Below, in pieces: positions 32,436-39,865 of a stretch of DNA of 39,865 nucleotides. How positions within the stretch are numbered: the stretch's first letter is position 1; every line of letters begins with the position of its first letter. The position numbers and the translations under genes are program-made. Source of the stretch: Bacteroidota bacterium (lineage in GTDB: Bacteria; Bacteroidota; Bacteroidia; Chitinophagales; Saprospiraceae); assembly GCA_029781095.1 (NCBI GenBank), contig JAKOXM010000789.1, positions 1 through 39,865 of the forward strand, read 5' to 3'. Under the pieces are notes generated by a model. It saw nothing but the letters and a program-made list of their open reading frames with translations. It was not told where the DNA came from and searched no databases.

Positions 32436-34019
32436 TCAATGCGCCTCTTCCATAGCCGCTACTGCCGCAGCGTCCGGTTTTTGCGGTTTTCTAACTTTGA
32501 TAAAGAATACCAGCGGGAACACGACGATGAAAAAAACAGCGATGAGGCGGAAGGTATCGAGGTATGTCAGCAAATACGCCTGCCTTTCCACCATATAATT
32601 CAACTGCTTGTAGGCCATTTCCGTAGCGTCGGAAAGCGTTGCGCCGGTGCGGCTGATCATTCCCTGTACCATCGTATTCAGCCTTTCATCGAAGGCGGGA
32701 TTGCCCGGGACGGTATTGGCGACGAGATCGCTTTTATGCTGTGCGAAGCGATGGGCCATGTAATTGTTGGAAACCGCAATCCCGAAAGCGCCGCCGATTT
32801 GCCTGATCATGTTGTTCAGTGCAATGCCGGAGGGATAATCTTTGGGCTGCAACCCGGCCACTGCCTGGTTGATCAGCGGCAACTGCACCATGGTGATCCC
32901 GATCGCCCGCAAGGCCAGCGGAAAGAAAAAATCCCATTTGCCGGCCTGGGCGTTCACCCCGGCACTCGTCCATCCAAAAACGATAAAGAGGATAAATCCT
33001 GTGATGACAAAAGGCACCGGTGACACGCCTGAGGCCATTCGCTTGCCGATAATAGGCATCATAACGACCCCTATTGCCGTGGCGGGCAGCAGTGAAAGCC
33101 CCGTTTCAAGGGGCGTCATGCCCAGCACCCGCTGCGCAAGAATGGGGTATATATAGACCGAAGTGAACAGCCCGAGACCAACAACAAATGTGAATACGGT
33201 TGTCAGTGCCAGCGTGCGGTTGCCCATGACTTTCAGGTTGACGGCCGGGTGCGGCGTAGTCAGTTCGCGCCAGATAAAACCCACGACGCCGACTGTCGCC
33301 GCCACCGCGAGGATGCGTATATTTTCGCTGGCAAACCAGTCTTCGGTTTCCCCCCGTTCCAGTACGTACTGCATCGAGCCGATGCCGACGGCAAGCAGCG
33401 CGATACCGGGGTAATCGATGACAAACCCTTCTTTTTTCTTGCCTTCTCCTTCCTTCCGGTCTATGAAAACAATGGACAAAACGGTTGCGATGATCCCGAT
33501 CGGGATATTGACCGTAAAAATCAACGGCCATTCCGCATTATCCAGAATATAACCGCCTACCGTAGGTCCGAGTGTAGGGCCGAGGATGATGCCCATGCCA
33601 AACAAACCACTGGCAATCGGCCGGTCTTTCGGTTCGAAAGCATCGAACAGGATCGCCTGGGAGGTGGAAAGCAGCGCTCCGCCGCCGATGCCCTGCACAA
33701 AACGCCAGAATACCAGTTCGCCAAGCCCCGTCGATGTACCGCACAACCAGGAGGCCACGGTGAAAAGGATCATGGAAAAGACGTAGTAATTCTTGCGCCC
33801 GAAATACTCGCCCAGAAAACCGGTCATGGGTATAATGATCACGTTTGCAATGGCATACGACGTGATAACCCAAGAAATGTCTTCAATAGTGACACCCAGG
33901 CTCCCTGCCATTTGCGACAAGGCCACGTTGACGATGGAGGTATCCACCAATTCCATGACCGCCGCGGAAACGGTGGTGATGACTATAATAGCCTGGGCAA
34001 AACCCTTTAGTGCCGCCAT
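32436..34019 (-). CDS. DHA2-family drug efflux MFS transporter (EmrB-like)
   Basis: This 527-residue transporter has 14 predicted spans and the DHA2 motifs: span 1 AVMELVDTSIVNVALSQMAG, motif A FLGEYFGRKNYY, motif C GIILGPTLGPTVGGYILD and a late NNMIRQIGGAFGIAVSN. It should pump drugs or bile-salt-like compounds out, driven by protons. It is the last gene of a tetR-tolC-emrA-emrB-like operon and would form a tripartite pump with the HlyD-type and TolC-type proteins encoded upstream. Confidence 0.94.
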   Translation of the reverse strand: MAALKGFAQAIIVITTVSAAVMELVDTSIVNVALSQMAGSLGVTIEDISWVITSYAIANVIIIPMTGFLGEYFGRKNYYVFSMILFTVASWLCGTSTGLGELVFWRFVQGIGGGALLSTSQAILFDAFEPKDRPIASGLFGMGIILGPTLGPTVGGYILDNAEWPLIFTVNIPIGIIATVLSIVFIDRKEGEGKKKEGFVIDYPGIALLAVGIGSMQYVLERGETEDWFASENIRILAVAATVGVVGFIWRELTTPHPAVNLKVMGNRTLALTTVFTFVVGLGLFTSVYIYPILAQRVLGMTPLETGLSLLPATAIGVVMMPIIGKRMASGVSPVPFVITGFILFIVFGWTSAGVNAQAGKWDFFFPLALRAIGITMVQLPLINQAVAGLQPKDYPSGIALNNMIRQIGGAFGIAVSNNYMAHRFAQHKSDLVANTVPGNPAFDERLNTMVQGMISRTGATLSDATEMAYKQLNYMVERQAYLLTYLDTFRLIAVFFIVVFPLVFFIKVRKPQKPDAAAVAAMEEAH

Positions 34020-34053
34020 GAACTGTCTTTTTAAGAATTGCTGGTTGATTTTA

Positions 34054-35208
34054 TCACTTCGTCGGCACGATCACTTCTACGCTCATGCCCGCACGAAGGG
34101 GCATTTCCGGGTCGGGAGTATCCGTGAGTACCACCCGTACCGGAATACGCTGCACGACCTTTACAAAATTGCCGCTGGCATTGTCGGGCGGCAAAAGGCT
34201 GAACTTGGCTCCTGTTGCAGGGGAGATGCTTTCGATCTTGCCGTTGAAGATTTTGCCTCCGTAGGCATCCACTTTCACCTGTACCGGTTGACCGGGGCGC
34301 ATTTTACCCACCTGTGTTTCTTTGAAATTGGCCGTTATCCAAAGGTTTTTGTCGCTGACGATGCTGCACAGGGGACTGCCGATATTGGCGAGTTGGCCAA
34401 GCTGGCCGTTTTTCTTCGCTACAAAACCACTTACCGGCGCCGTGATGACCGTATATGACAGGTTCAGCCGTGCATTTTCGAGATCGAGCCGGCGTTGTTC
34501 TGCCTGCGTCCGCGCGATCGCCACATTTTTTCCGGCGGCAGCAGCCTGGGTTTGATAGGCCGCTTTTTGGCTCGCGCCGGCATTCGATTGGCGTCGCGAG
34601 ACTTCTACCTGGCGTCGTGCGGTTTCCAGCTGACTCTGGGCGGCCAGGAGACCGGCTTGCGCGCTTTCCATGTTCGCTTTGGCAGCATCATATTGTTGCT
34701 GCGTGACAGCGCGCTGCGGCAGTAATGCAGCATAGCGATTAAAGTCCTGCTTTGACTGCCAGGCGCGTGACTGGGCGGCGTCAACATTCGCCTGTGCCGT
34801 TTCCACGGAGCTGACAGCCGTTTCCACGCCCGCAGCAGAGGTTTGAAAATTCGCTTCTGCCGTACCTACGTTGGCGCCGGCGGACGTTGCGTTCGCAGCG
34901 ACATAACCGACATTGGCTTCGGCGTTTTGCAGCGCCGCCTCCGATTGCAACACGCGAAGTTTAAAATCGCGGTTATCGAGTATAAAAAGCGTATCGCCGG
35001 CCTTGACGTATTGATTCTCCTGCACCAGCACCTTGTCAATATACCCCTGCACTTTAGGCGATACAGACACGATATCTGCTTCGAGGTAAGAGTTTTCGGT
35101 GTCTTCGTGCGTCATCAGGTAGCGGATTTTGGTAAAACCAAAAATACCGCCTACAAGCAACACACCGCCGAGGATAAATGGGAGGGCCCTGTTTTTTTTC
35201 TTTTCCAT
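34054..35208 (-). CDS. HlyD-family membrane fusion protein (EmrA-like)
   Basis: This 384-residue protein has a single N-terminal span (residues about 9-27), a biotinyl-lipoyl-like domain (SVSPKVQGYIDKVLVQENQY, then AGDTLFILDNRDF) and a long helical hairpin at about 80-235 rich in Ala and Gln. A second lipoyl half and a beta-barrel domain follow (VITAPVSGFVAKKNGQLG onwards). It bridges the EmrB-like pump and the TolC-type channel. The open frame extends to 35367, but the 53 extra residues come from repetitive GATGAATGATGAG DNA, so the ATG at 35208 is preferred. Confidence 0.93.
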   Translation of the reverse strand: MEKKKNRALPFILGGVLLVGGIFGFTKIRYLMTHEDTENSYLEADIVSVSPKVQGYIDKVLVQENQYVKAGDTLFILDNRDFKLRVLQSEAALQNAEANVGYVAANATSAGANVGTAEANFQTSAAGVETAVSSVETAQANVDAAQSRAWQSKQDFNRYAALLPQRAVTQQQYDAAKANMESAQAGLLAAQSQLETARRQVEVSRRQSNAGASQKAAYQTQAAAAGKNVAIARTQAEQRRLDLENARLNLSYTVITAPVSGFVAKKNGQLGQLANIGSPLCSIVSDKNLWITANFKETQVGKMRPGQPVQVKVDAYGGKIFNGKIESISPATGAKFSLLPPDNASGNFVKVVQRIPVRVVLTDTPDPEMPLRAGMSVEVIVPTK

Positions 35209-35253
35209 GATTTGATAAACAATGAGGGTATTTGAAATGAACCGAGGAAGTTG

Positions 35254-35297
35254 GGAGTGATGAGTGATGAATGATGAGCGATGAATGATGAGTATTA
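35254..35297. repeat. GATGAATGATGAG microrepeat
   Basis: Tandem GATGA/GAATGAT words lie upstream of the HlyD-type gene, between it and the tolC-type gene. They resemble the ACTCATCACT words at 3541-3571. Confidence 0.5.
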
Positions 35298-35407
35298 ATT
35301 GATAATCAACACTTTGAAAAATACGCATTACCTGATAATAACGACTGCCGTATTTTGAATGCGACACGAAATGACGTTAATGACAACAACCCATCCATTC
35401 ATTGCCT

Positions 35408-36727
35408 TTACAATCTCGCCGCGCTTCTGAGCAATTTCAGATAAGCCAGGCGGGCGTCGGCTTTTGCAGAAACCCGGCTGATTTGCGCCTGCAACAGCAG
35501 CGCGTCGGCATCCAGCAGATCGGTTACGGAAGCAATTTGCTGTTCAAAGCGAAGTTTTGTAATATGCTGGTTTTCAAGCGCTTGCCGGACCGATTTTTCA
35601 GATAGCGCGATCTTCTGGGTAGCCGTCTGCCAGGCGTAATAATTGGATGCGATTTCCGAGCGGGCGGCGTCCGAAATCTGATCGCGAAAGGAAGCCGCCT
35701 GCACGAGATTCAGTTTTGCCTCCTGTACGGTGTACTTCGACGTAAGCAGATTACTGATATTCCATGATACGGAAATGCCTGCATCCCAGGTAGTTATAAG
35801 CCTGTCCTCCAGCGGAAACTGGCGCTGGTTGGGATTATTTGAATAGAGGTTGGCGCCAACGGTCACAAGGGGGAAATAGGCGCCTTTCCCGATCGACACC
35901 TGTTTTTCGGAAGCGAAGACGCGCTGGGTAGCCGCTTTCACATCGGCGCGTTGAAGGTTGCCGTTCATAAAAACATCCAGGGCTTCAGGGGCAACAGGCG
36001 CCACGATGGATGCCGAATCGATTTGCAGAACCGTTTCAACCGGGAGTCCAAGCAGAAGGTTCAGGGTGTATTGCCCGGCCGCAGCGGCATTTTCGGTCTC
36101 GATCCGGGCCGTTTCGATCTGGGTAACAGCCAGATCGGCTTTCAGGACGTCGTTGTCGAGTGCAAGTCCCTGCGCCTGAAGATTCCTGGTATCGGTCAGC
36201 CTGTTATTTGCCGTGGCCAGGTTGGAGTCGAACACTTTCAGCGCTTCCTGTAATTTGTACAGGTTAATGGCCGCGCCGAGCAGGTTCAACTGCACTTCCT
36301 TTTTGTCCCTTTCCAGGTCGAACCGGGCGGCGTTTTCCAGAAACTCCGTGGCGCGAATGGTGTTGAGCGCGCGCAGGCCCGTAAAAACCGGTTCGGAAAT
36401 GGAAATGCGGCTGAGGGTCTGGTTGAGCAGCACCGGAATAGTAAAAGCGGGCGTTTCGAAAGGGGTGATATTGTCGCTCAGGCGGTAATACGAACCGGTG
36501 TAATTCAGACTTGGAATGGTGGTGGCACGGGTCTGACGCGTCCGCGCATGGGCGGCCTCCGCCCGGGCAGTCGATACCTGCAACTGCTTGCTGTTTGCCA
36601 TGCCGAGGCTGATTACCTCGTCGAGTGTGAGCGTCCGGGCCGGCGACTGCCCGTAGCCCGCAGAAATCGGCATCCAAAAAAGCGCTGCGACAATAATTGT
36701 TTTTGAGAATGGGTTTGCCATGTTCAT
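35408..36727 (-). CDS. TolC-family outer membrane channel protein
   Basis: This 439-residue protein has a signal peptide (residues 1-27, ending near SAGYGQ) and the TolC fold: two similar halves of long helices and strands, each starting with a LTLDEVISLGMANSKQLQV-like segment. It forms the outer-membrane exit duct of the efflux pump. The start at 36727 (MNMANPF) follows an operator; the second Met at 36721 is an alternative. It is the second gene of the operon, after tetR. Confidence 0.92.
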   Translation of the reverse strand: MNMANPFSKTIIVAALFWMPISAGYGQSPARTLTLDEVISLGMANSKQLQVSTARAEAAHARTRQTRATTIPSLNYTGSYYRLSDNITPFETPAFTIPVLLNQTLSRISISEPVFTGLRALNTIRATEFLENAARFDLERDKKEVQLNLLGAAINLYKLQEALKVFDSNLATANNRLTDTRNLQAQGLALDNDVLKADLAVTQIETARIETENAAAAGQYTLNLLLGLPVETVLQIDSASIVAPVAPEALDVFMNGNLQRADVKAATQRVFASEKQVSIGKGAYFPLVTVGANLYSNNPNQRQFPLEDRLITTWDAGISVSWNISNLLTSKYTVQEAKLNLVQAASFRDQISDAARSEIASNYYAWQTATQKIALSEKSVRQALENQHITKLRFEQQIASVTDLLDADALLLQAQISRVSAKADARLAYLKLLRSAARL

Positions 36728-36736
36728 TCAGTGTTG

Positions 36737-36756
36737 AATCAAACGTTTGTTTAAAA
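36737..36756. promoter_or_regulatory. Probable TetR operator upstream of tolC
   Basis: AATCAAACGTTTGTTTAAAA contains the perfect decamer palindrome CAAACGTTTG and is identical to the site at 37488-37507. It sits 10 bp before the tolC-like start. A near -7 box, TATATTTC, lies just upstream on the minus strand (36762-36769). Confidence 0.75.
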
Positions 36757-36799
36757 ATCGGGAAATATAACACCCTCCTGCTGCGATGCCGGGCGCGGG

Positions 36800-37438
36800 T
36801 CAGGTCTTGCCGGCGATCATCAGATGCGCCTGCACCAATGCCTTGAGATGGTTTTTGAAGCGATTCTTGAACTGTTCATTATATATGTTGTCGTCGGATT
36901 CCTTCATCACGGCACACATCAACGGGCGATTGTTGATGACCGTGGAAAGCGAACCGAATATGGTGGCGATGGTAAGTTCGATATCCACATAACGGAACAT
37001 GCCCTTTTCCTGTCCTTCCACAATAAAACTGCGAATAAATTCCATATTGCCGGCCATATAACCGGTGATGAGTTTGACGTGTTCCGGGCGTTGTTGCAGC
37101 GACATTTCACGCATAACTACGCGGTGGAAGGCTCTTCCGGTAAAAAATTTGTCTGCGTACAGGTCTATTACCTGCGACAGTTTTTCCCAGGGGTTGAGGT
37201 TTGAAGCGGCCAGGTCCTGCAGGCGTTCGCGGGTTTTCGGTATTTTGCTTTCAATAAGCGCTTCGAACAATTTGTCCTTGGATCCGAAATAATAACCCAC
37301 CATCGCCACGTTGACGCCCGCCTCGGAAGCCAGCTTTCGAATGGATACTGCCTCGTACCCTTCCTCGGCAAAGAGACGCTCCGCTACATCGAGAAGTTGC
37401 TGGCGACGGTCAATTTTTTCAGAAAATGTATCCGACAT
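36800..37438 (-). CDS. TetR/AcrR-family repressor of the efflux operon
   Basis: This 212-residue protein has a TetR helix-turn-helix at residues 13-60 (RLFAEEGYEAVSIRKLASEA, then GVNVAMVGYYFGSKDKLFEAL) and an all-helical ligand-binding C-terminal domain. It is the first gene of the efflux operon. Two identical palindromic sites, one overlapping its own promoter and one before tolC, make it likely that it represses both and is released by a pump substrate. Confidence 0.93.
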   Translation of the reverse strand: MSDTFSEKIDRRQQLLDVAERLFAEEGYEAVSIRKLASEAGVNVAMVGYYFGSKDKLFEALIESKIPKTRERLQDLAASNLNPWEKLSQVIDLYADKFFTGRAFHRVVMREMSLQQRPEHVKLITGYMAGNMEFIRSFIVEGQEKGMFRYVDIELTIATIFGSLSTVINNRPLMCAVMKESDDNIYNEQFKNRFKNHLKALVQAHLMIAGKT

Positions 37439-37461
37439 TTCAGGTTGCGAATTTGAGACGG

Positions 37462-37494
37462 CAAAGTTATGGGTACTGGAATAAAATAATCAAA
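37462..37494 (-). promoter_or_regulatory. Promoter of tetR
   Basis: On the minus strand TTTG (37491-37494), a 21-bp spacer and TAACTTTG (37462-37469) match the Bacteroidota promoter. The -33 element lies inside the palindrome of the operator, so repressor binding would block it. Confidence 0.7.
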
Positions 37495-37507
37495 CGTTTG
37501 TTTAAAA
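37488..37507. promoter_or_regulatory. Probable TetR operator upstream of tetR
   Basis: This second exact copy of AATCAAACGTTTGTTTAAAA overlaps the -33 box of the tetR promoter. It is about 110 bp upstream of the kdsA start and probably does not control kdsA. Confidence 0.75.
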
Positions 37508-37563
37508 TTAATGTAAAAAAATTCTGACACCCATCCTTCGCCTTTACTTTTCGTTTCCCGGCA

Positions 37564-37571
37564 TACCTTTG
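37564..37571 (+). promoter_or_regulatory. -7 box of kdsA
   Basis: TACCTTTG matches TAnnTTTG, 45 bp before the kdsA ATG at 37617. No convincing -33 element was seen. It overlaps the longer open frame that starts at 37569, which supports the later start. Confidence 0.55.
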
Positions 37572-37616
37572 GCGCCGGTTTTCAATTCCACAACCGGCCA
37601 AACAACATCCTGTAAT

Positions 37617-38429
37617 ATGAACATCAATATCCCCCGCATACAAAATACTGACTCCGGCAATTTCTTCCTGATCGCCGGCCCCTGCGCCATTGAAGGCGAG
37701 CAAATGGCCTTCGATATCGCCGGCCAGGTCAATGATATCTGCCGGAGACTCGGCATACCATATATATTCAAGGGCTCTTACCGAAAGGCCAACCGCAGCA
37801 AGCGCGATTCCTTTACCGGTATCGGCGACGAAAAAGCACTTGGAATACTCCGGGCTGTGGGCGCCCAGTTCGGCATCCCCGTCACAACGGATATCCACAC
37901 CGATCCTGAGGCCGCCATGGCCGCGGAATACGTGGATGTGCTGCAAATTCCGGCCTTTTTGTGTCGCCAGACGAGCCTGCTCGTGGCCGCTGCGCAGACC
38001 GGGAAAGTCGTGAACATCAAAAAAGGGCAGTTTGTCAGTCCCGAGGCCATGCGTTTTGCCATGGAAAAAGTGCAGGAAGAAGGCAATCCGAACGTCATAC
38101 TGACCGAACGCGGCACCACTTTCGGATACCAGGACCTGATCGTCGATTTCCGCGGCCTGCCAGTGATGCAATCCTTCGGAGCGCCTGTCGTGCTCGACTG
38201 CACACACTCCCTGCAACAGCCCAACCAGAGCAGCGGCGTCACGGGCGGGCGCCCGGCGCTGATCGAGACCATCGCGCGCGCGGGCATCGCCGTCGGCGCG
38301 GACGGGCTTTTCATAGAAACGCACCCCAAACCCTCGGAAGCGAAATCGGACGGCGCGAATATGCTGCCGCTCGACCGGCTGGAAGGTTTGCTGGAACGTC
38401 TGGTGCGGATTCGGGAAGCGATCCGCTGA
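37617..38429 (+). CDS. kdsA: 3-deoxy-8-phosphooctulonate synthase
   Basis: This 270-residue enzyme condenses arabinose-5-phosphate with phosphoenolpyruvate to give Kdo-8-phosphate for the lipopolysaccharide core. FLIAGPCAIEGE opens the barrel and is followed by FKGSYRKANRSKRDSF, TTDIHTDPEAA, QIPAFLCRQTSLL, NIKKGQFVSPEA, TERGTTFGY and FIETHPKPSEAKSDG, all matching KdsA. Cys23 in AGPC is the metal ligand of the metal-dependent class, whereas E. coli KdsA has Asn there. The start at 37617 was chosen because the upstream residues do not match the family and would precede the promoter. Confidence 0.96.
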   Translation: MNINIPRIQNTDSGNFFLIAGPCAIEGEQMAFDIAGQVNDICRRLGIPYIFKGSYRKANRSKRDSFTGIGDEKALGILRAVGAQFGIPVTTDIHTDPEAAMAAEYVDVLQIPAFLCRQTSLLVAAAQTGKVVNIKKGQFVSPEAMRFAMEKVQEEGNPNVILTERGTTFGYQDLIVDFRGLPVMQSFGAPVVLDCTHSLQQPNQSSGVTGGRPALIETIARAGIAVGADGLFIETHPKPSEAKSDGANMLPLDRLEGLLERLVRIREAIR

Positions 38430-38440
38430 TTGCCGGGCGG

Positions 38441-38653
38441 TTTTAACACCACGACGAACGGGTCGGATATTTACACCGCTGGCGGGTTTAACACCACGAC
38501 GACACGACGTGCAAAATTTTCAACATCAATCAATTACGTCGTGTTTCGTCGTGTCGTCGTGGTCCTCATTTGGCCCTCATCTATCAAACCAGGTGAGGCG
38601 GTGACTTGAAGTCACTAAGTCAACGTCGTGTTTCGTTGTGTCGTCGTGGTCCT
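38441..38653. repeat. CCACGACGACACGACG repeat cluster
   Basis: Two direct copies of a 31-bp repeat lie at 38536-38566 and 38623-38653 with one substitution between them. An inverted 17-bp part (38493-38509) pairs exactly with 38547-38563, and a partial copy starts at 38445. The cluster fills most of the 231-bp gap between convergent genes. Confidence 0.8.
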
Positions 38654-38660
38654 ACCCATT

Positions 38661-39395
38661 TTACCTCAATTTTTTCAGCAATGCCTGCGCCTGTTCGAAG
38701 TGGTCGTCGCCTTCCCGGAGGCGTTGCAGCGACGCACGGCAGTTATTGTTGTCCTTTTCCTTCAGATAACTCAGCGCCACGTACCAGATCGCTTCTGCCC
38801 GCAGCGCGGACGCGCCTTCGGCGACCGGCGTCAGCACCGACCGGGCTTCGGCGCCGCGATCCAGTTCGATCAGACAAATGCCCTTGTACAATTGGGCCGT
38901 CAAAAGATCAGGCTGAGCCGCCAACAATTGGTCGAGCGCAGCAAGAGCGCCCGCGTAATTATGCGCATTGAAATCGGACTCGGCTTTTGATGCAGCCTCG
39001 TCGGTAGCCCCCCGAACGGTAAGGGAGAGCGGGGTATGTTGCGCGTACCGGCTGTAGCTCGGCTCCGACTGCTGCATAAACCAGACGGCCGCTCCGACCA
39101 GCAATAAAGACGCCGCCACGGCCATCCAGCGGCGCCAGTTGACTTTTGCGGTCAGGTTCGGGCTGCCCGCCGCCTCGGTTTCCTTAAAAAAATCGGCGCC
39201 TGTGGCTGCAAGTTGGTCGGCAAGGACCTTTCGCCGGGCGTCGCGGCGGGGAAATTCCTCCATGTGCTGCCGAAGTTCGAATTCGCGAGCGAACTCGCCA
39301 CCGGCTGCCGCGCGCGACCGAACGGATTCCGCCTGCTCGGGCGAAAGAAGTCCGTTGAAATAGTCGTTCAAGAGTGTGATATCCTGTTCATTCAT
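38661..39395 (-). CDS. Membrane-anchored anti-sigma-like protein with TPR-like domain
   Basis: This 244-residue protein has a cytoplasmic N-terminus (MNEQDITLLNDYFNGLLSPE; residues 1-90) with a helical anti-sigma-like zone. A single span follows at about 92-108 (MAVAASLLLVGAAVWFM). A periplasmic helical domain at about 130-244 contains TPR-like pairs (HNYAGALAALDQLLAAQPDL). It ends a two-gene operon with the sigma factor gene, and the gap of 14 bp supports coupling. It probably holds the sigma factor at the membrane until a periplasmic signal; this is inferred from position and layout. A longer frame to 39449 overlaps the sigma gene and is less likely. Confidence 0.72.
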   Translation of the reverse strand: MNEQDITLLNDYFNGLLSPEQAESVRSRAAAGGEFAREFELRQHMEEFPRRDARRKVLADQLAATGADFFKETEAAGSPNLTAKVNWRRWMAVAASLLLVGAAVWFMQQSEPSYSRYAQHTPLSLTVRGATDEAASKAESDFNAHNYAGALAALDQLLAAQPDLLTAQLYKGICLIELDRGAEARSVLTPVAEGASALRAEAIWYVALSYLKEKDNNNCRASLQRLREGDDHFEQAQALLKKLR

Positions 39396-39409
39396 GGCTA
39401 TGGTCGGGT

Positions 39410-39865
39410 TTAGAGTTCGAGATAAATCGCGCGCCAGCGCTCCGTGCATGCGTTTTTGCGCCGGTAGAGGGTGTCCACACCGTTCATTTGGAGCATTTCG
39501 GCAGCCAAACGGGGGGCGGTACCTTCCGACAGCAGGCTGAGCAACCGGCGGCAGAGATCGCTGATCTGTTCGAATGCCTTTTTCAGTTTTTCCTGCCGCG
39601 TCTGCTCCGCAAGGGCTTCTTCGGCGATGGAAAGGGCATCATCAGCGACTTCAGCCATATATCGCAACTCCTCTTCATTTCTTACCCCGGCCTCCTTGCC
39701 TTTTTGCCGAAGGCGGTCGACCCATTTGCGCGAGCAGATCACGTGCAGCAAGGCCCCGAGCGGACAAGTAAGCACAAAATCAGCGTTTTGCGCTTTTTCG
39801 AACACTGCGATCAGGGCCTCCTGAAAAATATCGCGCGCGTCGTCGGCAGAGCCCCCGCGCGACAC
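39410..39865 (-). CDS. Sigma-70-family (ECF-like) RNA polymerase sigma factor, 5' truncated by window
   Basis: The last 151 residues of a sigma factor are visible. Region 2 shows DARDIFQEALIAVFEKAQNA and LLHVICSRKWVDRLRQKGKE, and a region 4-like helix-turn-helix is at the end (EGTAPRLAAEMLQMNGVDTLYRRKNACTE is weaker than usual). The frame is open to the window edge, and its first codon GTG is not a real start. With the anti-sigma-like gene downstream it forms a regulatory pair. The region 4 spacing is short, so target specificity cannot be judged. Confidence 0.85.
   Translation of the reverse strand: MSRGGSADDARDIFQEALIAVFEKAQNADFVLTCPLGALLHVICSRKWVDRLRQKGKEAGVRNEEELRYMAEVADDALSIAEEALAEQTRQEKLKKAFEQISDLCRRLLSLLSEGTAPRLAAEMLQMNGVDTLYRRKNACTERWRAIYLEL

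Noticed and set aside
35209-35367. N-terminal extension of the HlyD-type protein
   Set aside because: The extra residues are encoded by GATGAATGATGAG repeats, and the membrane-anchor start at 35208 fits the family.
37467-38324. 285-residue open frame antisense to kdsA
   Set aside because: It overlaps a clear kdsA gene with all motifs; the long antisense frame reflects codon composition.
39863-39865. GTG start for the sigma factor
   Set aside because: The frame stays open to the window edge and the family needs more N-terminal sequence; the gene is truncated by the window.

Overview
The window reads as a chromosomal segment from a Bacteroidota bacterium, most likely of the Saprospiria (Lewinella/Haliscomenobacter-like). 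Three things support this. The order L28, L33, DUF4295 is the phylum's usual ribosomal-protein cluster. Two secreted proteins end in type IX secretion (T9SS) sorting domains, one of them with the dockerin-like repeat common in Saprospiria. Many genes are preceded by the Bacteroidota -7 box TAnnTTTG, sometimes with TTTG/TTG about 20 bp upstream. Intergenic DNA carries many hairpin-forming repeats. No phage, plasmid, insertion sequence or CRISPR array was seen.

Layout. 1-5.5 kb: an RluA-type pseudouridine synthase; a leftward group (two small membrane proteins, a winged-helix regulator, a B12-type radical SAM enzyme, a DUF1361 protein); and rlmB. 5.8-9.5 kb: a BtuF-like metal-receptor protein with no signal peptide, a secreted subtilase with Glu in place of the catalytic Asp, tRNA-Arg(ACG), then rpmB, rpmG and a 59-codon DUF4295 gene. 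9.5-15.6 kb: a large T9SS cargo protein, two APC amino-acid permeases, a stranded T9SS sorting-domain remnant, and hemD. 15.6-20.2 kb: a TMTC-like membrane protein with TPRs, then a leftward TolQ/TolR/TonB energy-transduction operon. 20.4-25.3 kb: a glycan-binding-domain lipoprotein and a GT-C-like membrane protein in one operon, an orphan double-glycine leader peptide, pnuC and cdsA. 25.4-32.3 kb: a YdjM-like hydrolase, a small secreted protein, a DUF4153 protein and an M1 metallopeptidase with a barrel-like tail. 32.4-37.4 kb: a complete tripartite efflux operon (tetR, tolC, emrA-like, emrB-like) with two identical palindromic operators. 37.6-39.9 kb: kdsA, then a TPR/anti-sigma-like protein and a sigma-70-family factor cut by the window edge.

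Most genes are housekeeping or envelope functions: lipid and Kdo synthesis, energy transduction, efflux, secretion. The least explained items are the orphan double-glycine peptide (23586-23792), which has its own promoter and terminator; the structured 159-bp element with perfect 18-bp terminal inverted repeats (17775-17933); the compound hairpin array at 713-897; the subtilase with altered triad; and the observation that every convergent gene junction longer than 50 bp holds a long inverted repeat while the divergent junctions hold promoters.
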